Part shown: positions 1 through 8,181 of the stretch, piece after piece
How the letters are laid out: the number at the start of each line of letters is the position of its first letter
Position numbering within the stretch: the stretch's first letter is position 1
Origin: Comamonas avium
GTDB lineage: Bacteria > Pseudomonadota > Gammaproteobacteria > Burkholderiales > Burkholderiaceae_C
DNA length: 48,353 nt
Assembly: GCF_014836675.1 (NCBI RefSeq)
Contig: NZ_JACSQK010000011.1
Location: 26,139 to 74,491, forward strand
Direction of reading: 5' to 3'
Translations under genes and position numbers: made by a program
The notes under the pieces: generated by a model
The model's database searches: none
Told to the model about the DNA's origin: nothing
The model's input: the letters and a program-made list of their open reading frames with translations, nothing else

Positions 1-73
1 CGGCGTGGCGGGATTCGAACTCGCGACCCCTTGCACCCCATGCAAGTGCGCTACCTGGCTGCGCTACACGCCG
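1..73 (-). tRNA. tRNA-Pro (GGG), cut by window edge
   Basis: Read on the minus strand this gives a seven-pair acceptor stem (CGGCGTG with CACGCCG), a T-loop TTCGAAT and the anticodon loop ATGGGGT on a CTTGC/GCAAG stem, so the anticodon is GGG and the tRNA decodes CCC. It is identical to the copy at 177-253. The discriminator base and CCA fall left of base 1. Confidence 0.95.
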
Positions 74-138
74 AAGCCTTAGATTATATCTTGGTTTTAC
101 ACCCACTTTCAAAACGCTAAGGACATCTTGAAAGTGCA

Positions 139-164
139 ACAAGCCAGATTTTCACCTGGCTTGT
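139..164 (-). terminator. hairpin between the two tRNA-Pro genes
   Basis: A nine-pair inverted repeat (139-147 with 156-164, eight-base loop) lies just downstream of the 177-253 tRNA. No long T-run follows on the minus strand, so it could be a weak terminator or an RNA-processing hairpin. Confidence 0.35.
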
Positions 165-176
165 CAGAGATAAGTT

Positions 177-253
177 TGGTCGGCGTGGCGGGATTCGAAC
201 TCGCGACCCCTTGCACCCCATGCAAGTGCGCTACCTGGCTGCGCTACACGCCG
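177..253 (-). tRNA. tRNA-Pro (GGG)
   Basis: Complete 77-nt tRNA with encoded CCA (complement TGGT at 177-180). Acceptor CGGCGTG/CACGCCG, anticodon loop ATGGGGT, anticodon GGG. It is a tandem identical duplicate of the gene at 1-73, with about 100 bp of unrelated sequence between them. Confidence 0.97.
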
Positions 254-310
254 AAGCTCAAATTGTAATCCATTTTTTGTAGCATCCAATGCAAATCAGA
301 CGGCACAAAA

Positions 311-348
311 CTCAGATTACGCTCAATCTCTCAAGCGCCTGAATCTGA
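311..348 (-). terminator. terminator after ihfA
   Basis: On the minus strand an outer stem TCAGATT/AATCTGA encloses an inner stem GCGCTTGA/TTGAGCG (with G-U pairs) and is followed by GTTTTG. It lies just past the ihfA stop and probably ends the whole thrS-to-ihfA cluster. Confidence 0.6.
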
Positions 349-358
349 TCCTCACCTT

Positions 359-685
359 TTAGCCCTGAATCTGCTCCTTGAGCTTGGTACTGGCATGGAA
401 CGTCACCACGCGGCGGGCTTCGATCGGAATCAATTCACCCGTACGCGGATTGCGCCCCGGCCGTGGTGCCTTGGTGCGAATTTGGAAATTGCCAAAACCC
501 GAGAGTTTGACCTCCTCGCCTTGAACCAGACTGCTGGCGATCAGATCAAAGTACGCATCGACCATTTCTTTGGCCTCGCGCTTGCTCACACTCAATTGGT
601 CAAACAACAGATCAGCCAGCTGCGCCTTGGTCAAGGCACCCGCTGCCTCCAACTCGCTGTCCAACAACACTTTGTTAGCTTCCAT
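359..685 (-). CDS. ihfA: integration host factor subunit alpha
   Basis: A 108-residue HU/IHF-family DNA-bending protein. IHF alpha pairs with beta to bend DNA sharply at specific sites in transcription, recombination and replication. The family signature is clear: GFGNF at 63-67 and GRNPxTGE at 77-84, which is the tip of the DNA-intercalating beta arm with its conserved proline. The N-terminus is about ten residues longer than in E. coli. AAGGTGA precedes the ATG at 685. The gene follows pheT by only 8 bp, the same arrangement as E. coli pheT-ihfA, so it is probably co-transcribed with it. Confidence 0.95.
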   Translation of the reverse strand: MEANKVLLDSELEAAGALTKAQLADLLFDQLSVSKREAKEMVDAYFDLIASSLVQGEEVKLSGFGNFQIRTKAPRPGRNPRTGELIPIEARRVVTFHASTKLKEQIQG

Positions 686-693
686 GGTTCACC

Positions 694-3150
694 TTACCCG
701 CGCAGGCGGGCCTCCAGTTGGGTTTGCAACGCAGTAATGGCACCTTGCATGGCGGCATCGATTTGCACATCAGTCAGCGATGCCTCTTCGCTGCCCAATG
801 TCAAGCGCACGGCTAGGCTCTTTTCATCTTGCGCCAAGCTGCCTGGCGCAGCATCTTCACCAGCTTTGAGCTTCTTCGGGCGGAACACGTCAAACAGCAC
901 CGCATTGCGCAAAATACCGCTTGGCACGCCTGCAGCAACTGCCGCCATGACTTGCGCATGGGTGACGCTTTCCTTGACCACAACAGCTACATCACGCTCT
1001 ACCGCCTGGTGCTTGGAGACAGCCTGGAACACAGGCACTTCACGCGCCAGTACCGCATCGAGTTCCAGCTCAAACAGCACAGGTGCCTGGGCCAGATCCC
1101 AGCTTTGACGCCACTTGGGGTGCAACTCACCCACAAAACCGATAGCCTTGCCGTTAACCACGACGCGGGCGCAGCGGCCTGGGTGCATGGCGGGGTGCTC
1201 AGCAGTTTCAAACACAGGCGTGAATGGAGCCAGCAACGCTTCTACATCGCCCTTGATGTCGTAGAAATCGACCTTCGTATCAGCCACACCCCATTGCTGC
1301 TGAGATGCAGCGCCATAGGCCAACCCGGCGACCCGCATGGGCTGATAAAAGCCCTTGACGGTGGTGTCAGACTCCACCACCGACGCGTCCTTAAAAAACA
1401 CACGACCCAGCTCAAACACGCGCACGCGAGATGCTTTGCGATCGACGTTGAACTTCAGCACCTGCACCAGCGAGCCAATCAGGCTCGAGCGCATCACGCT
1501 CAGTTGGCTGGCAATCGGATTGAGCAGCTTGATGGGATTGGTGTTGCCCGCCAGCTCAGCTTCCCACTTTTCTTCAACGAAGCTGAAGTTGATGGTTTCC
1601 TGATAACCCAGCGCAGCCAGTGCATGGCGCACCGTGTAAGGACTGCGCTTGTTTTCAGCACGCAACTTGGGCGAAATAGGGGCCAATGGCTTGGTGGTGG
1701 GCAGGTTGTCGTAACCAATCATGCGCGCCACTTCTTCAATCAGGTCTTCTTCCAGATTGATGTCAAAGCGGAAAGTGGGCGCCGTCACACTGATCACACC
1801 CTCTTGTGCCACCACCGCAGGCAGGCCCAGGCCATTCAAGGCATCCAGGCACTGCTGCTGGGTCACGGGCATGCCAATCACTTTGGCGGCACGCGCCACG
1901 CGCAATTGCACGGGCTTGGCTGCGGGCATATTCGGCTTGTGGTCATCCATGGCACACACTTGCGTGTCTGCAGTGCCGCAGATTTCCAGCACCAGCTGCG
2001 TAATGCGCTCAATGTGCTCGACCGTGAATTCAGGGTCCACGCCACGCTCAAAGCGGTGACCCGCATCGGTGGAGAAGTTGAAGTGGCGCGAGCGGCCAGC
2101 CACCGCCTTGGGGAACCAGAACGCGGCTTCGATATAAATGTGCTGGGTGTCATCAGACACCGCCGTGGCATCGCCACCCATGATGCCTGCCAGTGACTCG
2201 ACCGCCTGGTCATCGGCAATCACACCAACCTTGATGAAGTCGTCAAACTGCACCGTATTACCATTGAGCAGCTTGAGCGTCTCGCCCACATGGGCCCAGC
2301 GCACATTCAAACCACCGTGGATCTTGTCCAGATCGAAAATGTGGCTGGGGCGGCCCAGCTCAAACATCACGTAGTTGGAAATATCCACCAGTGGCGACAC
2401 CGTACGCTGGCCGCAGCGTGCCAGACGGTCAACCATCCACTGGGGCGTCTTCACCTGCGTGTTCACATTGCGCACAATGCGGCCCGAGAAACGGCCACAC
2501 AGATCAGGTGCCTCAATTTTTACAGGCAACGTCTCCTGCGAAGCCACCGGCACCTGCGGGTAGTCCATCGCCTTCAGCGGTGCACCTGTCAGGGCCGACA
2601 CTTCACGGGCAATGCCGTACACGCTCAGGCAGTGCGCCAAATTGGGCGTGAGCTTGAGGGTGAACAAGGTGTCATCCAGATTCAGGTATGCGCGAATATC
2701 CTGACCCAAAGGCGCATCGGCAGGCAGCTCCAGCAGGCCGCCAGTGTCTTCGGCAATACCCAGCTCTTTGGCCGAGCACAACATGCCGTAGCTGGGCACG
2801 CCGCGCAGCTTGCCGATTTTGATCTTGAAGGGTTTGCCATCGGGGCCCGGTGGCAGCTCAGCACCCACCGTGGCGCAAGGGATCTTGATGCCCACACGCG
2901 CATTGGGTGCACCACAGACAATGCTCAGCAATTCAGGGGCACCCACATCCACCTGACACACACGCAGACGGTCAGCGTCAGGGTGTTGCACGGCTTCTTT
3001 GATTTCGCCCACCACAATGCCAGTGAAAGCAGGTGCGACGGGGTCCAGCTCTTCAACCTCCAGACCCGCCATGGTCAAAGTGTCGGCCAGTTGCTGGGTG
3101 GTCAGATTGGGGTTGCAGTATTGGCGCAACCAAGATTCAGGAAATTGCAT
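694..3150 (-). CDS. pheT: phenylalanine-tRNA ligase beta subunit
   Basis: An 818-residue PheT, at the long end for bacteria. With PheS it forms the alpha2-beta2 enzyme that charges tRNA-Phe in the cytoplasm. Visible modules are an EMAP/OB-like tRNA-binding domain at about 40-150 (GIVVGEI, HPDADRLRVCQVD), the B3/B4 editing region, B5 (about 400-475), the catalytic-like core and a C-terminal FDX-ACB anticodon domain (about 720-815, ending near ALQTQLEARLRG). pheS lies upstream, with a 172-bp gap that contains a dispersed palindrome. A 2.4-kb frame covered by long overlapping frames on the other strand is typical of this codon usage and those are not genes. Confidence 0.97.
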   Translation of the reverse strand: MQFPESWLRQYCNPNLTTQQLADTLTMAGLEVEELDPVAPAFTGIVVGEIKEAVQHPDADRLRVCQVDVGAPELLSIVCGAPNARVGIKIPCATVGAELPPGPDGKPFKIKIGKLRGVPSYGMLCSAKELGIAEDTGGLLELPADAPLGQDIRAYLNLDDTLFTLKLTPNLAHCLSVYGIAREVSALTGAPLKAMDYPQVPVASQETLPVKIEAPDLCGRFSGRIVRNVNTQVKTPQWMVDRLARCGQRTVSPLVDISNYVMFELGRPSHIFDLDKIHGGLNVRWAHVGETLKLLNGNTVQFDDFIKVGVIADDQAVESLAGIMGGDATAVSDDTQHIYIEAAFWFPKAVAGRSRHFNFSTDAGHRFERGVDPEFTVEHIERITQLVLEICGTADTQVCAMDDHKPNMPAAKPVQLRVARAAKVIGMPVTQQQCLDALNGLGLPAVVAQEGVISVTAPTFRFDINLEEDLIEEVARMIGYDNLPTTKPLAPISPKLRAENKRSPYTVRHALAALGYQETINFSFVEEKWEAELAGNTNPIKLLNPIASQLSVMRSSLIGSLVQVLKFNVDRKASRVRVFELGRVFFKDASVVESDTTVKGFYQPMRVAGLAYGAASQQQWGVADTKVDFYDIKGDVEALLAPFTPVFETAEHPAMHPGRCARVVVNGKAIGFVGELHPKWRQSWDLAQAPVLFELELDAVLAREVPVFQAVSKHQAVERDVAVVVKESVTHAQVMAAVAAGVPSGILRNAVLFDVFRPKKLKAGEDAAPGSLAQDEKSLAVRLTLGSEEASLTDVQIDAAMQGAITALQTQLEARLRG

Positions 3151-3229
3151 AGTCAGGCTCTTTGGCTTTCATGCCAGCACCCTCTTGTTGCTCAAGAGGC
3201 CGTTGCTGGCTGGGCTGCATAAATACAAA

Positions 3230-3318
3230 AAAAAGAGCTACTCAGGCTTACCAGTACTTGTTTTCAGCATAAAAACTACCTGAAAACCTTATGGAATAAG
3301 CGTTAGCCGCTCTCTTTA
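3230..3318. repeat. dispersed AGCT..GCTTA palindrome, copy between pheS and pheT
   Basis: The left arm AAAAGAGCTACTCAGGCTTA and the right arm TAAGCGTTAGCCGCTCTCTT are imperfect reverse complements around a 45-bp loop, which contains its own small hairpin (GTTTTCAG/CTGAAAAC). The same arms recur at 13437, 19014, 24349 and 39326. Confidence 0.6.
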
Positions 3319-3322
3319 TGAA

Positions 3323-4375
3323 TTACTGAAATTGCGACAAGAAACGGATATCGCCGTCAAAGAACAAGCGCAAATCGTTCACGCCATAACGCAGCATCGT
3401 CAGGCGGTCGGGGCCCATGCCAAAGGCAAAGCCAATGTACTTTTCTGGATCCAGGCCCATGTTGCGCACCACGTTGGGGTGCACCTGTCCAGAGCCTGCC
3501 ACCTCCAGCCACTTGCCGGCCAGCGGGCCGCTTTGGAACTGGATGTCAATTTCCGCCGAAGGCTCGGTGAACGGAAAAAAGCTGGGGCGAAAACGCAGCA
3601 CCAGATCATCTGACTCAAAGAAGGTCTTGCAAAAGTCAGTGAACACGACCTTCAAGTCCTTGAAGCTCACGTTCTCACCAATCCACAGACCTTCGCACTG
3701 GTGGAACATGGGGGAGTGAGTGGCATCCGAGTCCACACGGTAAGTGCGGCCAGGTGCAATGACGCGGATCTCCGGCATACCTTGGCCAGCATCGATCGCA
3801 TTGCGGTATTTTTTCACATGCTGCACCGCATGACGCACCTGCATGGGGCTGGTGTGCGTGCGCAGCAAGTTGGGCGCGTGCTCGGTGCCGCCTTCTACGT
3901 AGAAGGTGTCGTGCATCGAGCGTGCGGGGTGATCTTCCGGCGTGTTCAGTGCCGTAAAGTTAAACCAGTCGGATTCAATTTCGGGGCCTTCGGCCACATC
4001 AAAACCCATGGAGCCAAAAATGCCCTCAATGCGCTCCATCGTGATGGACACAGGGTGCAGACCGCCCGCGCCACGGCGACGGCCGGGCAGCGTCACATCC
4101 AGCACTTCGGCCTTCAGATGGGCTTGCAGCTCTGCATCAGCCAAGGCCGTGCGGCGGGCTGTCAAGGCCGCTTCAATCGCCTGCTTGGCCACATTGATGG
4201 CAGCACCACGCGACTTTTTCTCTTCGATAGAAAGCTGCGCCATGCCCTTCATGAGCTCAGTCATCTTGCCCGACTTGCCCAGAAACTGCGCCTTGGCATT
4301 TTCCAGATCAGCGGGGGTGTGGGCCTGCGCAAACAACTGTTGCGCGCTTTCGACCAGAGAATCCAACTCGTTCAT
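3323..4375 (-). CDS. pheS: phenylalanine-tRNA ligase alpha subunit
   Basis: A 350-residue catalytic subunit of the class II phenylalanyl-tRNA synthetase. The N-terminal about 90 residues form the coiled-coil arm. The core shows the PheS signatures [17 protein letters not shown] (here [13 protein letters not shown]), class II motif 2 ([10 protein letters not shown]) and motif 3 ([13 protein letters not shown] near residue 318) close to the C-terminus. Length and start agree with the family. A strong hairpin separates it from rplT, so it could be expressed both by read-through and from its own promoter; no leader peptide with Phe codons is obvious, unlike E. coli pheM. Confidence 0.97.
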   Translation of the reverse strand: MNELDSLVESAQQLFAQAHTPADLENAKAQFLGKSGKMTELMKGMAQLSIEEKKSRGAAINVAKQAIEAALTARRTALADAELQAHLKAEVLDVTLPGRRRGAGGLHPVSITMERIEGIFGSMGFDVAEGPEIESDWFNFTALNTPEDHPARSMHDTFYVEGGTEHAPNLLRTHTSPMQVRHAVQHVKKYRNAIDAGQGMPEIRVIAPGRTYRVDSDATHSPMFHQCEGLWIGENVSFKDLKVVFTDFCKTFFESDDLVLRFRPSFFPFTEPSAEIDIQFQSGPLAGKWLEVAGSGQVHPNVVRNMGLDPEKYIGFAFGMGPDRLTMLRYGVNDLRLFFDGDIRFLSQFQ

Positions 4376-4391
4376 ATCGACTCTTTAGCGA

Positions 4392-4439
4392 CGATTAAAA
4401 ATAAACAAGGGCTAGCGCCTTTTCAAGCTCTAGCCCTTG
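4392..4439 (-). terminator. terminator/attenuator between rplT and pheS
   Basis: A perfect ten-pair stem CAAGGGCTAG/CTAGCCCTTG (4406-4415 with 4430-4439) is followed on the minus strand by TTTATTTTTAATC. It could lower transcription into pheST relative to the ribosomal protein genes. Confidence 0.7.
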
Positions 4440-4490
4440 CTGATTGTGCGCCAGTAGCTACTACATCACTAGCAACTACCGATCGTTACC

Positions 4491-4853
4491 TCAAGCAGCA
4501 GCCAGCTTGGCCTTAACTTGGTCAACGATGCTGCTGAAAGCAGCCTTGTCGTGCACAGCGATATCGGCCAGCATCTTGCGGTCGATTTCGATGGAAGCCT
4601 TCTTCAGGCCGTTGGCGAACTGGCTGTATGTCAGACCCAATTCACGAGCAGCGGCGTTGATACGGGCAATCCACAACTGGCGGAAGACGCGCTTTTTAGT
4701 ACGGCGGTCACGGTAGGCGTATTGGCCTGCCTTCATCACCGCCTGCTTGGCGACGCGGAAGACGTTACCGCGACGACCGCGGAAACCCTTAGCAAGGGTC
4801 AGAACTTTTTTGTGACGGGCACGGGCCGTTACACCACGTTTGACGCGAGGCAT
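4491..4853 (-). CDS. rplT: 50S ribosomal protein L20
   Basis: A 120-residue, very basic protein that binds 23S rRNA early in large-subunit assembly. The start MPRVKRGV, the helix [22 protein letters not shown] and the C-terminal domain with [20 protein letters not shown] match L20. In E. coli L20 also represses the rpmI-rplT message. Here rpmI ends 26 bp upstream, giving the usual rpmI-rplT pair. Confidence 0.98.
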   Translation of the reverse strand: MPRVKRGVTARARHKKVLTLAKGFRGRRGNVFRVAKQAVMKAGQYAYRDRRTKKRVFRQLWIARINAAARELGLTYSQFANGLKKASIEIDRKMLADIAVHDKAAFSSIVDQVKAKLAAA

Positions 4854-4879
4854 GTGTTTTCTCCTAGTTCGTCAGTGAA

Positions 4880-5083
4880 TTACAGACCAGCGCCAGGCAA
4901 CATCTTTGCGATGGAGCCCATATCGCCTTCATGCACGGAGACAGTGCCACGCAGGTGACGCTTGTTCTTCGTGGTCTTCTTGGTCAAGATGTGACGCTTG
5001 AAGGCTTGACCGCGCTTGACGGTACCACCGGGACGAACGCGAAAACGCTTCTTCGCACCGCTCTTGGTCTTCATTTTGGGCAT
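4880..5083 (-). CDS. rpmI: 50S ribosomal protein L35
   Basis: A 67-residue ribosomal protein beginning [16 protein letters not shown] and ending in a basic tail typical of L35. A longer open frame runs 41 codons upstream, but the ATG at 5083 is preceded by AGGAG at good spacing and matches the family start, so the extension is rejected. It sits between infC and rplT, as in most proteobacteria, and is probably co-translated with rplT. Confidence 0.97.
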   Translation of the reverse strand: MPKMKTKSGAKKRFRVRPGGTVKRGQAFKRHILTKKTTKNKRHLRGTVSVHEGDMGSIAKMLPGAGL

Positions 5084-5204
5084 GTTAATGCTCCTATTTT
5101 TTGTGCTCGTGAGGCGTTTGCACAACTTTGCGCAATCTTGTTGGCCCCGAGACACTTCTTGGTTGCTGGCTCTCACCAGCGTTTTAGCAACTTTTGCAAG
5201 CTGC

Positions 5205-5234
5205 AAAACAGAAACCTGCCCTTGCGGGCAGGTT
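5205..5234 (-). terminator. hairpin between infC and rpmI
   Basis: A nine-pair stem AACCTGCCC/GGGCAGGTT (5213-5221 with 5226-5234) around a four-base loop, followed on the minus strand by TCTGTTTTGC. The T-run is weak, so it may be a partial terminator or an mRNA-stability hairpin rather than a full stop. Confidence 0.5.
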
Positions 5235-5254
5235 CCCTAAAATTCTAACTCAGC

Positions 5255-5860
5255 TTACGCCGCGTCGCTGCTTGATGCGCTATCAGCCACAGGCTTGGCA
5301 CTGGCAGACGTGGGCTTCTTGCGAGCCGGGGCGATCATCATAACCATTTGGCGGCCTTCCAGCTTGGGAAATTGCTCAACTTGGATGATGTCAGCCAACT
5401 CATCACGCAGGCGATTGAGCAAATCAAGGCCCAATTGCTGGTGCGTAATTTCGCGACCACGGAAACGCAAAGTCACCTTCACCTTGTCGCCATCCGCCAA
5501 GAACCGGCGAATATTGCGCAACTTGATGCCATAGTCACCATCATCGGTACCAGGACGGAATTTCACTTCCTTGATATCGATAACGGTTTGCTTGGCCTTG
5601 GCTTCTGCCGCCTTCTTTTGCTCCTGATATTTGAACTTACCGTAGTCCATCAAGCGGCATACGGGAGGATTCGCAGTAGCGGCAATTTCCACCAAATCAA
5701 CGTCTAAGTCACCAGCCATGCGCAGTGCTTCTTGAATAGAAACAATACCGATAGGCTCATTTTCTGGACCAGACAAACGCACTTCAGGCGCCATGATTTC
5801 ACGGTTCAGACGGTGTTTACGTTCCTCGCGGTGGCGACGATCACGGAATTCTGTAGCTAT
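5255..5860 (-). CDS. infC: translation initiation factor IF-3, probable ATA start
   Basis: IF-3 binds the 30S subunit, keeps 50S away and proofreads initiator tRNA and start codons. The conserved start of the N-domain ([13 protein letters not shown]), the linker ([14 protein letters not shown]) and the C-domain are all present. The first canonical codon is GTG at 5869, but AGGGTG sits directly against it. The same AGGGTG lies six bases before an ATA at 5860, giving IATEFRDRR as the N-terminus. E. coli infC uses the rare AUU start for autoregulation, so ATA (201 residues) is preferred here; GTG (204 residues) remains possible. Confidence 0.9.
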   Translation of the reverse strand: MATEFRDRRHREERKHRLNREIMAPEVRLSGPENEPIGIVSIQEALRMAGDLDVDLVEIAATANPPVCRLMDYGKFKYQEQKKAAEAKAKQTVIDIKEVKFRPGTDDGDYGIKLRNIRRFLADGDKVKVTLRFRGREITHQQLGLDLLNRLRDELADIIQVEQFPKLEGRQMVMMIAPARKKPTSASAKPVADSASSSDAA

Positions 5861-5946
5861 GGCTCTCACCCTAAATTCATATCGCTACGAAAAGCGTAGC
5901 TGCTTGCATTGATGAAGATAGCGCAACCAGGGTTGCGCCACTTGCA

Positions 5947-7866
5947 TCAGACTTTGTTGTCAATATCGCTGGACAGCAATTCAATGAATGCGTCTACCGA
6001 CATTACGCCCAAGTCTTTATTACCTCGGGCACGCACAGCGACGGTGCCTGCCGCTTTTTCCTTATCGCCAGCGACAAGGATATAAGGCAGCTTCTGCAAT
6101 GCATGCTCGCGTATTTTATACGTGATCTTTTCATTGCGCAGGTCAGACACCACCTTAAGGCTTTGATGAGGCAGTGCTTTTTGCACCTTTGCCACAACTT
6201 CCTTTACGTAATCGGCTTGTGCATCAGTGATATTGAGCACGGCAACCTGCTCAGGAGCCAGCCAAACGGGCAATGCGCCTGCAAATTGCTCAATCAAAAT
6301 ACCAATGAAACGCTCCATGGAGCCAACGATTGCACGGTGCAGCATCACAGGGCGGTGGCGATGACCGTCTTCCCCTACGTACTCAGCATCCAAACGCTCT
6401 GGCATGGAGAAGTCGACCTGGATCGTGCCGCATTGCCACTGCCGGCCCAGTGCATCTTTCAAGGTGTACTCAATCTTAGGTCCGTAGAACGCACCATCAC
6501 CTACCGCGATCTGGTAGTCGCAGCCCGATGCTTTCAGCGTATCAAACAACGCTTTTTCGGCTTTGTCCCAGCTTTCATCTGAGCCAATGCGCGCTTCAGG
6601 ACGGGTGGCTACCTTGTAAATAATTTCGGTAAAGCCAAAGTCTGCATAGACCTTTTGCAGCAGCGTTGTGAAGTCCAGCACTTCCTTTTGAATCTGGTCT
6701 TCAGTACAAAAAACGTGTCCGTCATCTTGCGTAAAGCCTCGCACACGCATGATACCGTGCAAGCCGCCAGTGGGCTCGTTGCGGTGGCACTGACCAAATT
6801 CACCGTAGCGCAACGGCAAATCACGGTAACTTTTGATGCCTTGCTTGAAGATCAGAATGTGGCCCGGGCAGTTCATGGGCTTCAAAGCGTAATCACGCTT
6901 TTCAGACTCAGTCACGAACATGTTGTCGCGATATTTATCCCAGTGGCCAGTTTTCTCCCACAGTGTCTTATCCAGAATCTGAGGGCCTTTGACCTCTTCG
7001 TAACCATTGTCACGATAGACACGGCGCATGTACTGCTCAACCTCTTGCCACACGCGCCAGCCCTTGGGGTGCCAGAACACAGTGCCGGGCGAGCATTCAT
7101 CAATATGGTAAAGGTCCAGCTCACGGCCCAGGCGGCGGTGATCCCGTTTTTCCGCTTCCTCAATGCGCGTGATGTAAGCCTGCAGATCTTTCTTATCCGC
7201 CCAGGCAGTTCCGTAAACGCGCTGCAGCTGTTCGTTCTTGGCATCACCACGCCAATAAGCACCCGCCAGCTTGGTCAGCTTGAATACTTTCAAAAAACGA
7301 GTGTTCGGCACATGGGGGCCACGACACATGTCCACATACTCTTGGTGGTAATACAGGCCCATCGCCTTCTCGTCGGGCATGTCCTGCACCAAGCGCAGCT
7401 TGTAGTCCTCTCCACGCTCCTTGAAGATTTGAATGACCTCATCGCGCGGTGTCATTTTCTTAATGACATCGTAGTCTTGCGCGATCAGCTCTTTCATGCG
7501 CGCCTCAATGGCGGCCATGTCTTCTGGCGTAAAGGGACGCTCGTAAGAGATGTCGTAGTAAAAGCCCTCATCAATGACCGGGCCAATCACCATCTTGGCA
7601 GTGGGGTACAACTGCTTGACCGCATGACCGACCAAATGGGCGGCGGAGTGGCGAATAATTTCAACACCCTCTTGATCTTTAGGGGTGATGATTTGCAGCT
7701 TCGCGTCCTGCTCGATCAGCTCGCAAGCATCCACCAAGCGGCCATTGACCTTGCCTGCAACGGTATTTTTTGCCAATCCAGGGCCAATTGACGCAGCAAC
7801 CTGCATCACAGTAACGGGACCCTCAAATTCGCGTTGCGAGCCATCAGGAAGAGTGATCTTTAACAT
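5947..7866 (-). CDS. thrS: threonine-tRNA ligase
   Basis: A 639-residue class II synthetase that charges tRNA-Thr. It has an N-terminal TGS domain (1 to about 60), the second additional (SAD/editing) domain with [16 protein letters not shown] near residue 75, the catalytic core with the zinc-binding residues Cys in MNCPGH, His in [15 protein letters not shown] and His in MLHRAIVGS, and a C-terminal anticodon domain. AAGGA lies five bases before the ATG. It is the first gene of the cluster. Its 5' region holds a Thr-rich reading frame and alternative hairpins (7914-8073), which suggests control by threonyl-tRNA charging. Confidence 0.98.
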   Translation of the reverse strand: MLKITLPDGSQREFEGPVTVMQVAASIGPGLAKNTVAGKVNGRLVDACELIEQDAKLQIITPKDQEGVEIIRHSAAHLVGHAVKQLYPTAKMVIGPVIDEGFYYDISYERPFTPEDMAAIEARMKELIAQDYDVIKKMTPRDEVIQIFKERGEDYKLRLVQDMPDEKAMGLYYHQEYVDMCRGPHVPNTRFLKVFKLTKLAGAYWRGDAKNEQLQRVYGTAWADKKDLQAYITRIEEAEKRDHRRLGRELDLYHIDECSPGTVFWHPKGWRVWQEVEQYMRRVYRDNGYEEVKGPQILDKTLWEKTGHWDKYRDNMFVTESEKRDYALKPMNCPGHILIFKQGIKSYRDLPLRYGEFGQCHRNEPTGGLHGIMRVRGFTQDDGHVFCTEDQIQKEVLDFTTLLQKVYADFGFTEIIYKVATRPEARIGSDESWDKAEKALFDTLKASGCDYQIAVGDGAFYGPKIEYTLKDALGRQWQCGTIQVDFSMPERLDAEYVGEDGHRHRPVMLHRAIVGSMERFIGILIEQFAGALPVWLAPEQVAVLNITDAQADYVKEVVAKVQKALPHQSLKVVSDLRNEKITYKIREHALQKLPYILVAGDKEKAAGTVAVRARGNKDLGVMSVDAFIELLSSDIDNKV

Positions 7867-7913
7867 GAAAATCCTTAGCTATCTTTGTCTGTAACCGTAG
7901 CGCACGCGCCGCT

Positions 7914-7995
7914 GCAAAAGCAAAGCGCGGAACTTGTCCGCGCTTTATGGATAACAACCCTGGGCATGCGCGAACTCACAGCCTTACTGGCTGTG
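7914..7995 (-). promoter_or_regulatory. putative thrS transcription attenuator
   Basis: Three pairings compete on the minus strand. Segment 1:2 is CACAGCC/GGCTGTG (7977-7995). Segment 2:3 is GTTCGCGC with GCGCGGAC (eight pairs, one G-U). Segment 3:4 is the ten-pair stem AAAGCGCGGA/TCCGCGCTTT (7922-7946) followed by GCTTTTGC. Only 1:2 and 3:4 can coexist, as in amino-acid biosynthesis attenuators. The short T-run is a weakness. Confidence 0.5.
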
Positions 7996-8073
7996 CAACA
8001 TCTCCGTGCTTGTCGTTCGCGGTGTCATAACCAGAATGCCTTTCTCGCCCTTGTTGGTTAGCTCTTTCGCCAT
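7984..8073 (-). CDS. putative 29-residue Thr-rich leader peptide of thrS
   Basis: An ATG-to-TAA frame of 29 codons in the thrS leader. Five codons are threonine (residues 6, 17, 20, 21, 23), with the cluster MTPRTTSTEM placed 21 bases before the stop. The stop lies inside the first hairpin of the proposed attenuator. A ribosome stalled on the Thr codons would mask segment 1 and allow the 2:3 antiterminator; one reaching the stop would free 3:4. No good Shine-Dalgarno site is visible and the promoter was not identified, so translation of this frame is an inference. Confidence 0.4.
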   Translation of the reverse strand: MAKELTNKGEKGILVMTPRTTSTEMLHSQ

Positions 8074-8090
8074 TTTAGCGTCGTACAAAC

Positions 8091-8117
8091 AAAAAAACCC
8101 GCAGCCAAAGCTGCGGG
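8091..8117 (-). terminator. terminator after aceA
   Basis: Seven-pair stem CCCGCAG/CTGCGGG (8098-8104 with 8111-8117) followed on the minus strand by seven T. It lies 65 bp past aceA and isolates it from the thrS cluster. Confidence 0.9.
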
Positions 8118-8181
8118 CATATGCCGCGCCATACATTTGCATGGCCTGAAAGCGCCCCACCACGCTTTCAAGCGGTATAGA

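Noticed and set aside
829..3222. long open frames antisense to pheT
   Set aside because: Codon-bias shadows: His/Arg/Gln-rich products, fully inside a certain gene.
7914..7995. E. coli-type ThrRS operator (tRNA-Thr anticodon mimic) in the thrS leader
   Set aside because: Neither hairpin loop shows a Thr anticodon-like triplet in the right place; the attenuator model fits better.
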